From Alistipes sp. UBA934 (lineage in GTDB: Bacteria > Bacteroidota > Bacteroidia > Bacteroidales > Rikenellaceae), in NCBI GenBank assembly GCA_002293535.1, contig DBDK01000005.1:4727-68726 (forward strand): a stretch of DNA of 64,000 nt, given 5' to 3'. Below, piece after piece: positions 9,593 through 17,070 of this stretch. The translations under genes and the position numbers were made by a program. The notes under the pieces are model-generated. The model was not told where the DNA came from, made no database searches, and saw only the letters and a program-made list of their open reading frames with translations. Position 1 is the first letter of the stretch; each line of letters begins with the position of its first letter.

Positions 9593-10063
9593 TTACTTCT
9601 CTCGTTTGAGTGTTGTGTATGCAAGTTCGATGCTCTCGACGGCCAGCTCGTTCCTCTGCGAGTCGAACCCTTCGGCACTCCACTTTACCGGCCAGGCCCT
9701 CTTGCAAACCCAACAATACATAGGAGCTCCGGTTTCGTCCAGTAGGGTTATTTCCACATCTTTGGGCTTTATCGGCTTTAGAAAACCACCTTCGAGCGTA
9801 TCGTGGATCCACTTTCCAAAATCGTTCTCTTTGGACATCACAGCTCGCCTAAGCACGAGATTTCCGTGCTTCATCCCCTTGGGTAACAGCAGGGTATGAT
9901 CGTTCATACCGCCCTCCGAAACACTCTCGACCTCCGTCTCTGCCGAAAGTCCCGATGCCTCTTTGAAAGCCACCTCTTCCGTGGAAGATTCTCCCTGAAA
10001 TTTTACTGAAAAGTAAAATGCCGCGGGCAGAAACCACTCCACCGGTTGCCTGTTATCCGCCAT
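9593..10063 (-). CDS. Second tail tube protein (tube initiator-like, Pvc5/Pvc1 paralogue)
   Basis: A 156-residue gp19/Hcp-like tube protein, paralogous to its neighbour: FYFSVKFQGE, EVAFKEASGLSAETEVE, GNLVLRRAVM and the ending VESIELAYTTLKRE. Its start overlaps the stop of the first tube gene by one base (TAATG). eCIS loci usually have one abundant tube subunit and one or more paralogues that initiate the tube at the baseplate. Its place next to the LysM adaptor gene favours the initiator role. The split of roles is inferred. Confidence 0.87.
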   Translation of the reverse strand: MADNRQPVEWFLPAAFYFSVKFQGESSTEEVAFKEASGLSAETEVESVSEGGMNDHTLLLPKGMKHGNLVLRRAVMSKENDFGKWIHDTLEGGFLKPIKPKDVEITLLDETGAPMYCWVCKRAWPVKWSAEGFDSQRNELAVESIELAYTTLKREK

Positions 10064-10512
10064 TAGCCGTTAGCTATGGTGATCCCTTCGTGGGCGACCT
10101 CAAGGGTTTCGACAGCCACCTCGTTGCCGTCCGATTTCAGGTCGGTACCGGTGATCTTGGTTGGCCAGGCGTTCTTGAGCGTCCATACCATCGTGGGAGC
10201 TCCCTCCTGGTCGAGCAGACTGATGACCACCTCCTTGCGTTCGATGGTGTTCATCTTGATAGCGTTGAACCACGTCCAGAACGTATTGTCGCCCACAAAT
10301 ACACCTTTTTTGAGAGTCACGTTACCCGACTTCTTTATGCCGGGCATCTTTATCGTCGAGAACTCTTTGCTGTTCCCGTGTCGGTATTCGATGACCTGTG
10401 CTTCGATATCGAGGCCGCTCACCTCCTGGAATGCCACTTCCTGGTCGGCTATTTTTACCTGAAAATAAAATTTTGGTAATGGCCATACCTTATCCTGCGC
10501 TTCTCCTGCCAT
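10063..10512 (-). CDS. Tail tube protein (Pvc1/Hcp-like)
   Basis: A 149-residue gp19-family inner-tube protein. It has the characteristic FYFQVKIADQEVAFQEVSGL, the loop MPGIKKSGNVTLKKGVF, the TMVWTLKNAWPTKITGTDLK block and the C-terminal NEVAVETLEVAHEGI. Hexameric rings of this protein should stack into the conduit inside the sheath. It directly follows the sheath gene (20 nt gap), the usual arrangement for the major tube subunit, so I take it as the main tube protein and the next gene as the paralogue. Confidence 0.92.
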   Translation of the reverse strand: MAGEAQDKVWPLPKFYFQVKIADQEVAFQEVSGLDIEAQVIEYRHGNSKEFSTIKMPGIKKSGNVTLKKGVFVGDNTFWTWFNAIKMNTIERKEVVISLLDQEGAPTMVWTLKNAWPTKITGTDLKSDGNEVAVETLEVAHEGITIANG

Positions 10513-10532
10513 AATATTTAATTTTTATTAGG

Positions 10533-12014
10533 TTATGATTTCTGCATTTGTTGTTGGAATGTGATCTCAATGAACTCTGCCGGGCGGCTGATAGCTACCA
10601 GCACCGTTACCCTCATTATGCCTTCGAGAATATCTTCAGGGGTCATCGTCTCTCCCAGTCCGACGTGAACACTGTACGCATCGTCGGGTGTTGCACCGGC
10701 CAGCCCGCCACGTTTCCATATACCGTTCAGGAAATTGGAGATCATACTCCGAACACTCACCCACGTGTTGGCCGTGTTGGGGTCGAACACATAAGCACGG
10801 GCGGCGTTCTTGATCGACTCTTCGAGCATAATCATAGTCCGGCGGACGTTGATATATCGCCAATCGAGCGAGTTACCGTCGAGGGTGCGTGCACCCCACA
10901 CTTTGATGCCTTCACCCGTGAAAGTGCGAATCGCATTTACCGACTTGCCACTCAGGGGTACGTTCAGGTCTTCCTGCTCCTCGTGAGAGATATTGACCGC
11001 CGGACGAACTGCGGTTGCGATACTTGCATTGGCCGGGGCCTTCCATACTCCTTTGGTGTTGTCGGTCAATGTATATACACCCGCCATCGCCGCCGACACC
11101 GGCATCAGATTCAGAGCCAGTCGCATCTCTTTCATAAGTTCTCGATAGAGAGGACTTAGTTGCGCCAAAACCTTATGCAGGGTCACCGATGCGACCTCGT
11201 CCATTTCGCTACCAAGTTTGTCGATATATTCCAACGCTTGCGTTTTCTTCTCTTCCGGCAGGGTAGAGGCGCCGATCTCTTCCGTCAAAACTGTTTTCAG
11301 CTGCTCGGTATCCAGATTTCCGAAATCTATCTCGTTCTCCTGTACGATGGAGGTATTGATCCACGGATAATAGACAGCCCCGTAGTCGAGCAGACTGCTG
11401 CCTATCGACTCACGGAACGCCGACACACAATCCCCATCGGGATCTTTCCTGTCTTTATATCCGTCATAGATGTCCAGTACGGCGAAACGGTTTTGCATAT
11501 CGTACCCACAGTGTTTTAGCATCGCTTGTTGCAGGGCATAGCAATCTTCGGCATTGGGCAGACAGACAGCTTCGGGTATGACCACCATCGTGGGTTCCTG
11601 TTCTTTCAGCAGCGGGATTATGCCCTCCTCCATTTTGGTTTTGTCGAGTTCGTCCGCATAGCCGCCCACCGACACCACATAGCACGGACCTCCACCGTTG
11701 GCATAGAACAGTAGCATCTGATAGTAGAGCGAGAAACGATCTGTCCGCTTGACGACGTAGTTCTTCTCTTTGAACCGGATTCCCGACGCGGCCGCAGGGT
11801 CGTCTATGACGGTAAAGGCGGGTTTGGGGGCCTCACCGAAATAGGCTCGAAACTCTGCCATCGAAGTGATGCGCCAGGGTTTATTAAGCAGGGATTTGTT
11901 GCCGTTCATCGCTTTGGCCGTATAGCCTATGAAGGCGGGAACGGCTGTGGCGACCTCTACGACGGAGTTGGGAAATGCGTTCTTCTCGACGATGTACACC
12001 CCCGGTGTTTTCAT
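10533..12014 (-). CDS. Contractile tail sheath protein (Pvc2-like)
   Basis: A 493-residue sheath subunit. The N-terminus MKTPGVYIVEKNAFPNSVV is the classic sheath start, so I prefer the ATG at 12014 to another in-frame ATG three codons earlier (12023). The C-terminal sheath domain shows EGIKVWGARTL, WRYINVRRTMIMLEESI, FDPNTANTWVSVRSMISNFL and the end VLVAISRPAEFIEITFQQQM. Only one sheath gene is present, whereas PVC and Afp particles use up to three. The single-sheath layout is typical of the shorter Bacteroidota and MAC-type systems. Confidence 0.94.
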   Translation of the reverse strand: MKTPGVYIVEKNAFPNSVVEVATAVPAFIGYTAKAMNGNKSLLNKPWRITSMAEFRAYFGEAPKPAFTVIDDPAAASGIRFKEKNYVVKRTDRFSLYYQMLLFYANGGGPCYVVSVGGYADELDKTKMEEGIIPLLKEQEPTMVVIPEAVCLPNAEDCYALQQAMLKHCGYDMQNRFAVLDIYDGYKDRKDPDGDCVSAFRESIGSSLLDYGAVYYPWINTSIVQENEIDFGNLDTEQLKTVLTEEIGASTLPEEKKTQALEYIDKLGSEMDEVASVTLHKVLAQLSPLYRELMKEMRLALNLMPVSAAMAGVYTLTDNTKGVWKAPANASIATAVRPAVNISHEEQEDLNVPLSGKSVNAIRTFTGEGIKVWGARTLDGNSLDWRYINVRRTMIMLEESIKNAARAYVFDPNTANTWVSVRSMISNFLNGIWKRGGLAGATPDDAYSVHVGLGETMTPEDILEGIMRVTVLVAISRPAEFIEITFQQQMQKS

Positions 12015-12049
12015 AGCACACATACAAAACTGGTTTTTAAAGGTTTATA

Positions 12050-12742
12050 TCAATAATAAAAGTATCCTGCAATGGTGCCGCGGGGGTCGTTCACCGAACT
12101 CTCGTCGGGCTTTGGCAATGGGATCCGACCACCCAGCAATCGCTCACCTGAATCCCTTACCTCCAACAACTGAAATCTGTATTCGGGATTCTCCGCCAGC
12201 TGCATTTTGTCTTTGGTAACTATCCGATAGGCCGGGCCTATTCCTGAAAGCGTGATCTTTTCCGGAGGCAGCAATTCCACTTTGTCCTGTATCTCCCTGA
12301 GCCGGATTTCCGAACCGCCATCTGTATGGCGCGGTATCAGAACGAACTCCAGTTTTTTTTCGGGCGGAAGCAGCCTTAGTTCCACCTGCGATATCTCTGT
12401 TTTCTTCAGTCCCACCGTCAGCACTCCCCACGTTCCCTGTTGTCGGACGATCTCGAACTCCGCCTCGTCTCCTTCGGTCAGTGCTCGCTCCGTCACGTAA
12501 TAAAACATCGTGTCGGTCGGCACTACCCGGAATACCGGACGAAACTCTTCAGTGAATATTGCCTCTTCCGGCCTAAGCAATAGCCAACGATCCGGCTCCT
12601 GTCGCCGAAAAACCCATCCCGACTGCGTCAAAAAGAGCATCGTCCCACTGTCCGGCACCAGATTCAGGGGAGGTGTGTCACAATAGTAACCGTGCCTTGT
12701 ATGTATCTCCAGACAGCGGACATATCTCTCTGTACGACTCAT
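12050..12742 (-). CDS. Uncharacterised eCIS protein between cap and sheath genes
   Basis: A 230-residue protein beginning MSRTERYVRCLEIHTRHGYY. The ATG at 12742 overlaps the stop of the DUF4255 gene (ATGA), which decides the start over a longer frame. It has a Pro-rich middle and many beta-type segments (VWQ/VFRRQEPDRWLLLR, KLEFVLIPRHTDG) and ends SVNDPRGTIAGYFYY. It has no signal peptide or membrane helix. I cannot name a family. Genes at this spot in Bacteroidota eCIS clusters encode conserved proteins of unknown role; involvement in the tail terminator or sheath start is possible but unproven. Confidence 0.6.
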   Translation of the reverse strand: MSRTERYVRCLEIHTRHGYYCDTPPLNLVPDSGTMLFLTQSGWVFRRQEPDRWLLLRPEEAIFTEEFRPVFRVVPTDTMFYYVTERALTEGDEAEFEIVRQQGTWGVLTVGLKKTEISQVELRLLPPEKKLEFVLIPRHTDGGSEIRLREIQDKVELLPPEKITLSGIGPAYRIVTKDKMQLAENPEYRFQLLEVRDSGERLLGGRIPLPKPDESSVNDPRGTIAGYFYY

Positions 12743-13281
12743 ACCCCCGTTTGTTTTTCGGTGATCGGTATGGAGGTACTTCGCAGCTCGTCGGCCGACA
12801 ATTCCAGTAGCCTGATCTTGCACAGGATGGATGGCTGATATGCTCCTCCACAGATACTCCACAGATTTGAAAGTTCCGTAAACGAGAGATTGACAGGTTC
12901 GATCGTCAGCGTATCGTTCGAGGGTGGAACATTCATCACCGAATGATTCTGTATATAATTCAGACTCTCGGAAAGTATCCGCAACCCCTCTCCATACTGC
13001 TTTTCAGCGAAAAATGCAGTCACCAGCACATACAGGTTGATCTGCCAGGGCGGAGACGATTTAGTCAGTCTCTCTCCCGATGATCGATGGACAAATGTTA
13101 TCCCGCCGGCAGTCTCTCTTTCCACATTGACGAGCGTTACCAGTAGCTTGTTCGGTGCCGTTCCGCTTCGATTTTCCGGTGCCGACAGCAGTACCATATC
13201 GTCACGCAGGGAGAAGACCCGCGAGAGATACTCCGAGAGACCCTCGGCGAAACAGGATAGCGTACGATAAACCATCGACAT
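12739..13281 (-). CDS. DUF4255 tail terminator/cap protein (Pvc16/Afp16-like)
   Basis: A protein of about 180 residues with the DUF4255 pattern: an N-terminal helix (RTLSCFAEGLSEYLSRVF), then APENRSGTAPNKLLVTLVNVERE and WQINLYVLVTAFFAEKQYGEGLRILSESLNYIQNH. The family includes Pvc16/Afp16, the protein that ends tube and sheath growth at the distal tip. Possible starts are ATG at 13281 or 13275; an upstream TTG at 13302 would cut into the inverted repeat and is less likely. It is the first gene of the eCIS operon, preceded by a hairpin and a weak -7 box. Confidence 0.85.
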   Translation of the reverse strand: MSMVYRTLSCFAEGLSEYLSRVFSLRDDMVLLSAPENRSGTAPNKLLVTLVNVERETAGGITFVHRSSGERLTKSSPPWQINLYVLVTAFFAEKQYGEGLRILSESLNYIQNHSVMNVPPSNDTLTIEPVNLSFTELSNLWSICGGAYQPSILCKIRLLELSADELRSTSIPITEKQTGV

Positions 13282-13307
13282 TCGTCTTTGAACAGACGAC
13301 AATAGTA
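13282..13307 (-). promoter_or_regulatory. Inverted repeat and weak -7 box before the eCIS operon
   Basis: Read on the minus strand, TACTATTG (13307-13300, one mismatch to TAnnTTTG) is followed at once by a perfect 6-bp inverted repeat, TCGTCT-GTTCAA-AGACGA (13299-13282). The repeat ends one base before the eCIS start codon at 13281. The hairpin would therefore fall in the short 5' leader, or the repeat could be an operator. The repeat is seen directly; the promoter match and any regulation are inference. Confidence 0.45.
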
Positions 13308-13323
13308 CACAACTATCGCAGGT

Positions 13324-13355
13324 AAAATGTTGCGATTTACGAATTGCAACATTTT
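13324..13355 (-). terminator. Hairpin at the end of the AraC-type gene
   Basis: A 10-bp inverted repeat (AAAATGTTGC, 12-nt loop, GCAACATTTT) overlaps the last codons of the regulator gene, whose stop is at 13337-13339. The A/T-rich ends could act as A- and U-tracts of an intrinsic terminator in either direction, though the GC part of the stem is only five pairs. It would limit read-through from the regulator into the eCIS operon. Confidence 0.4.
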
Positions 13356-13870
13356 TTTTCGATCGATCGGCAAAAATCTCGTGGCGAAGAGCGTGTTATC
13401 TGTTTGAATGCCCGGAAGAAAGTGGTGCGGTCGTTGAAACCTACGTCGTAGGCTATTTCGGAGAAGTTGCAGGTGCAGTCGGGATCTGAAAGTCGGGCTA
13501 TCGCTTCTGTGATGCGAATCTCGTTGAGCCAGCGGCAAAAGTGCCTGCCTGTATTCCTGTTTACCGCCCGCGAAATATAGACTCTGTTTACCCCCAACTT
13601 GTCGGACAGGCTCGTGAGCGTCAAACCGGGACGCAGGTAGTCCTTCTGTTCGATCACTCGGCGGCGTATTTCCGCCATAATCATCATCTCCTTCTCTGAA
13701 GATGTGCATCGTTTTGGCAGTGGCTTTTGCTTCTTTTTCTCTTCGGCTTGCCGCACTGCTCGCAGCCGGATTATAGTTCCGATCAATCCCGCCGCGAGCA
13801 ACATAGAAAACATCAGGGAATAATGATACAGGCGGCGAAAGTGTTCGGTATCGTCACTGTTCCTACACAT
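13337..13870 (-). CDS. Membrane-anchored AraC-family transcription regulator
   Basis: A 177-residue protein with one predicted membrane helix near residues 18-36 (YSLMFSMLLAAGLIGTII), a basic linker and a C-terminal AraC-type double HTH from about residue 75. It shows LTLTSLSDKLGVNRVYISRAVNR and FSEIAYDVGFNDRTTFFRAFKQITRSSP (shown as separate motifs). There is no ligand-binding or sensor domain, and the protein resembles the C-terminal part of a Bacteroidota hybrid or tetratricopeptide AraC regulator. It is the nearest upstream gene to the eCIS operon on the same strand, so it may control it. A TAnnTTTG box lies 4 nt before the ATG. Confidence 0.8.
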   Translation of the reverse strand: MCRNSDDTEHFRRLYHYSLMFSMLLAAGLIGTIIRLRAVRQAEEKKKQKPLPKRCTSSEKEMMIMAEIRRRVIEQKDYLRPGLTLTSLSDKLGVNRVYISRAVNRNTGRHFCRWLNEIRITEAIARLSDPDCTCNFSEIAYDVGFNDRTTFFRAFKQITRSSPRDFCRSIEKKCCNS

Positions 13871-13874
13871 ATTT

Positions 13875-13882
13875 CAAATATA
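13875..13882 (-). promoter_or_regulatory. -7 box TATATTTG of the AraC-type gene
   Basis: An exact TAnnTTTG match on the minus strand, only 4 nt before the ATG at 13870, which predicts a leaderless transcript. Confidence 0.6.
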
Positions 13883-13973
13883 ACAAAAAAGCACTACCTT
13901 TATAACTCACACTGATTCCGACACATTGGCCAGGGCCTTCTCAGGGGCTTTTGCCGACAAACAGTTTGAAATG

Positions 13974-14006
13974 AAAAGGAGCGAGTTAATTTAACTCGCT
14001 CCTTTT
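13974..14006 (-). terminator. Perfect hairpin terminator of the glycan operon
   Basis: A perfect 16-bp inverted repeat (AAAAGGAGCGAGTTAA, one base, TTAACTCGCTCCTTTT) lies 8 nt after the GH20 stop codon. The A-tract and U-tract at the ends make it a good bidirectional intrinsic terminator. It separates the glycan operon from the regulator and eCIS genes. Confidence 0.88.
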
Positions 14007-14013
14007 ACCTGAA

Positions 14014-16221
14014 TCAATATTCTCTCACTTTCATACCCTGTCCCTTTAGCCAGGGTAGCTCCTTTTGCTCTATTATCGAGCGGAACTGCGTATAATCGGC
14101 TTCGAACGCTGCTTCTTCGTTCGGTTCGGAGCTCCAGTCGGGGTAGGCATTCCAGGCACGTTCCGGCAATCCCAGCATCTTGGGGAACAGTGAGCGGCTA
14201 ACCATATCGAAATTGCGGAAAGTTTCCGCCCACAGCTGCCCCTGCAATCCGAGAATGTTCTTTGCACCTTCCGGGGTCAGTTGCACCAGCCCTTTGCCGG
14301 CACCCACCACACTTTTCGGCGTTCCATTGAATTCGGTTCTCAGCGAAGCGTAAATGTTATAAGGTTGCATTGCGAAGGAAGCCTTGTCTGTCACATAGCC
14401 ACCCCAGGCAAGGCCCGGTTCTTCGGGTGAGGGACTGTAAGCCAAGTCGAAGTAGAGATTCCCCACATTGCTGAACACTACCGGATAGCCCTCATTTGCA
14501 AGCGTATAAGGCACCTCTGCAGAAGCCCCGTTGGTACTCCAGCAATTCACATAGCCGAGGTTGCCTTTCACCTTTTCGCGGAAATCGTCACTGCGGCCTT
14601 CCACCAATTCCTGCCAGCCGGCCATCTTGATTCCACGTGCCGCCAGCAGTTCGTTCACCTTTAATATATAGTATTCTCCCAGTGCCACATCGCCCGCAAT
14701 TCCGTTCTCTGCCATAAACTTGTCTGCGATGGGCGATGCTGTCCAGGCGCCGCGGGGAATTTCGTCACCACCCACGTGTACCGCCCAAATGGGAGCTCCC
14801 GCTTCTTTGTACATTGCCACGATCTCGTCGATAACTTTCTCCATAAAGCGATAGGTCGAGGGCATTGCCACGTTCATCACGTTGTCGTTATAGTCCTGGA
14901 TCGACATATAGACCGACTTGTCGTCCACATCGTGCAGCATATATTCCGTTGCTTTCGCCGGGTCGGAATCTTTGTATTTGTTGTAACGCGCTTTCATAGA
15001 CACGATTGCAGCCCTTGCGTGGCCCGGCGACTCGATTTCCGGAATCACGAGTATATGACGCGCAGAAGCATATTTCAGCAATTCGATGAACTCTGCACGG
15101 GTCAGATGGCCTGTTCCCGTTGTGTTTTCGGGTCCCATTCCTCCACCGTAACCCGGCACCAGCATATCGCTTTCGTCGGGAGTGTATCCGCGTCGCGCAC
15201 CCACTTCGGTAAGCTCCGGCAACCCCGGAATCTCAAGTCTCCAGCCTTCATCGTCTGAGAAGTGGAAGTGGAACACGTTGAGCTTGTAGCTTGCAAACAG
15301 GTCGATCAGTTTCAGAACGTTCTCATATTCAGTGTAGTTTCTGGCGATGTCCACGTGCTGGCCTCTGAAGTGGAAATCGGGCCAATCCTGGATCGTAACG
15401 TTATTCAGTTCTACGGGAATCGTGGCTCCTTTCAGCATATCCAGCAGCGTTTGCGCCCCGTAGAGAGCTCCCGATCCGGTTGCTGCCAGTATATTCACTT
15501 CTCCGTTCTCGATCTTCAGCGTGTAGCCTTCCGAGTTTTTTTGATTCGTATCGGCCACAAAGTTTATTGCCGTTCCTTCGCCCTGTTCGATCCCACAGGC
15601 TTTCAGCTTTTCCGCCAACAGCGCTGCATCTCCTGCAAACTCTACCGGGGCGTTGATCTTCACGCTCTTACCGATCTGAGTCGTCCCTTCTGCCGCCATA
15701 ACACTCTTTGGGGAAGGAATAATGTCGGTCTGAGTGATTGGTTGCGGCTTGAATCCGTCGTGAGGACGCGCAGGTACAGGAATCGAATCGAAACTGAATG
15801 CCACGGGCCGTGCCTTTCCATTCAGCACAATGAACATCCCTTCGGGGGCGTTCCAGTTGCTGTTGAAGCGTACATTTGTCGGTAGCACTATGTCTCGTGT
15901 TTCTCCCGGCGCCAGAGGTGCAAAATTTTCTGTCGGCACCATCCTCACCAGTCCCGAACCGCCACTTATGGCTTCGATCTGCACTGGCATTTCATCGGGC
16001 AGGGGAGGGATCACTCGGCCTCTGGATTGGTTGAACCACACTTCCCAACCATCGGCCAGTTCTTTGCCTGTGTTGTTTGTGATCACAAAATGTTCAGTTC
16101 TCTGGTCTCCGCTTCCGTCGGCCGACCAGTGAATTGCAATTGGCGGGGTGTTCTCAGTTCCCGCGCAGGCAACGAGCAGCATAAGCACTCCCGCCATCAA
16201 AAATCTGCTAAAGTTTTTCAT
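14014..16221 (-). CDS. GH20 beta-N-acetylhexosaminidase lipoprotein
   Basis: A 735-residue lipoprotein with a signal peptide and lipobox (LMLLVACAG). The domains in order are a CHB_HEX-like beta domain (residues 25-150, HWSADGSGDQRTEHFVITNN), a GH20b domain (170-270, IIPSPKSVMAAEGT) and the GH20 barrel from about residue 280 (DWPDFHFRGQHVDIARNY). The catalytic Asp-Glu pair is in HVGGDEIPRGAW near residue 485. It should release terminal GlcNAc or GalNAc from chitooligosaccharides or host glycans in the periplasm or at the cell surface. It is the last gene of the operon, 18 nt after the ThuA-like gene, and fits as the exo-enzyme working with the GH18 module. Confidence 0.93.
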   Translation of the reverse strand: MKNFSRFLMAGVLMLLVACAGTENTPPIAIHWSADGSGDQRTEHFVITNNTGKELADGWEVWFNQSRGRVIPPLPDEMPVQIEAISGGSGLVRMVPTENFAPLAPGETRDIVLPTNVRFNSNWNAPEGMFIVLNGKARPVAFSFDSIPVPARPHDGFKPQPITQTDIIPSPKSVMAAEGTTQIGKSVKINAPVEFAGDAALLAEKLKACGIEQGEGTAINFVADTNQKNSEGYTLKIENGEVNILAATGSGALYGAQTLLDMLKGATIPVELNNVTIQDWPDFHFRGQHVDIARNYTEYENVLKLIDLFASYKLNVFHFHFSDDEGWRLEIPGLPELTEVGARRGYTPDESDMLVPGYGGGMGPENTTGTGHLTRAEFIELLKYASARHILVIPEIESPGHARAAIVSMKARYNKYKDSDPAKATEYMLHDVDDKSVYMSIQDYNDNVMNVAMPSTYRFMEKVIDEIVAMYKEAGAPIWAVHVGGDEIPRGAWTASPIADKFMAENGIAGDVALGEYYILKVNELLAARGIKMAGWQELVEGRSDDFREKVKGNLGYVNCWSTNGASAEVPYTLANEGYPVVFSNVGNLYFDLAYSPSPEEPGLAWGGYVTDKASFAMQPYNIYASLRTEFNGTPKSVVGAGKGLVQLTPEGAKNILGLQGQLWAETFRNFDMVSRSLFPKMLGLPERAWNAYPDWSSEPNEEAAFEADYTQFRSIIEQKELPWLKGQGMKVREY

Positions 16222-16239
16222 TATTTAAGATTGATTTGG

Positions 16240-17070
16240 TTAAAAAGTCGTCTCCTGTGTTACCTCTCCGGTTGCTGCCCACTCTGCACCACGCAACAAG
16301 GTCGTTTGAAAGCCCGCATCTTCCATCGAGTATCTCATATCGGGGTCGTTTCCCGCGTGGCCCATTGCCGTCACAAAAACTCGGCCGTGCCCATAATCGA
16401 CCGTCCACAGCATCGGTTCGTGTCTTCCCGAACCACCCACTGCCGGGTCGTCCCAGGCCGTCGCCAGTACTACCATATTTTTCGCCGGGCCGCGAGCTTT
16501 GCCGTAAAGTTCGTCCTTGACGTGTTCCCACTCTTCTGGCAGACCCTTTAATATAGGATGGTCGGGTAGGCGATGAGTTACGGTAAATGGATGTTGCAGA
16601 GCGTGATGACCCGCCCAGCCCGGAGTGTAGTCATATACCACGCGCCCGTCTTCCCAATAGACCCACGGCCCATCTTTCTCCGAACGCAAATCCCAGGCGC
16701 CAAGTCCCGTCATCTTGTTCCACTCCTTCCAGTCTGCCATCGGTACTATAGAGGAGTGCACTACCACAACTCCGCCTCCGTCTGCCACCCATTGCTCGAA
16801 TTTCCGTCTCGCTTCTTCGCTCGGCGCTTCGCCTCCCCAATTCACCACCACCAGCTCGTATCCTTCCAACCTCTCTGCTGCCTGCTCGAACCCGATCGCC
16901 CATTCTCCCACCTCGAACATTCCGTCACTTTCCAGGATCTCTTCCAGCTTTTCGCTTCCGCCTTTCCACCAGTGGCTTCCGTCCTGCCCGGTCACGATCA
17001 GTGTGCTAATTTGTGCTTCTGCGCTCCACACTCCCGTGAGCGCACACGCCAACATCAGCCACTTTCTCAT
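16240..17070 (-). CDS. Secreted ThuA-like domain protein
   Basis: A 276-residue protein with a Sec signal peptide (MRKWLMLACALTGVWSAEA). The ATG at 17070 overlaps the upstream stop as ATGA, which fixes the start. The rest is a ThuA-like, class I amidotransferase-type fold: STLIVTGQDGSHWWKG, ELVVVNWGGEAP, DGGGVVVVHSSI, HPFTVTHRLPDHPILKGLP and GRVFVTAMGHAG. Such domains are common in sugar-utilisation loci, but their biochemical activity is generally unknown; trehalose use is not implied. It lies between GH18 and GH20 genes in one operon. Confidence 0.82.
   Translation of the reverse strand: MRKWLMLACALTGVWSAEAQISTLIVTGQDGSHWWKGGSEKLEEILESDGMFEVGEWAIGFEQAAERLEGYELVVVNWGGEAPSEEARRKFEQWVADGGGVVVVHSSIVPMADWKEWNKMTGLGAWDLRSEKDGPWVYWEDGRVVYDYTPGWAGHHALQHPFTVTHRLPDHPILKGLPEEWEHVKDELYGKARGPAKNMVVLATAWDDPAVGGSGRHEPMLWTVDYGHGRVFVTAMGHAGNDPDMRYSMEDAGFQTTLLRGAEWAATGEVTQETTF

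Noticed and set aside
308..13281. Type VI secretion system
   Set aside because: Spike, tube, sheath and gp25 are shared with T6SS, but there is no TssJLM or ClpV, and the DUF4255 protein and AAA+ ATPase mark an eCIS.
308..13281. Contractile-tailed prophage
   Set aside because: There is no integrase, terminase, portal, capsid or lysis gene in 13 kb, and the regulator and ATPase fit eCIS. Genes beyond the left edge could not be examined.
15262..15885. A 207-codon plus-strand open frame
   Set aside because: It is antisense to the GH20 gene, without motifs or promoter.
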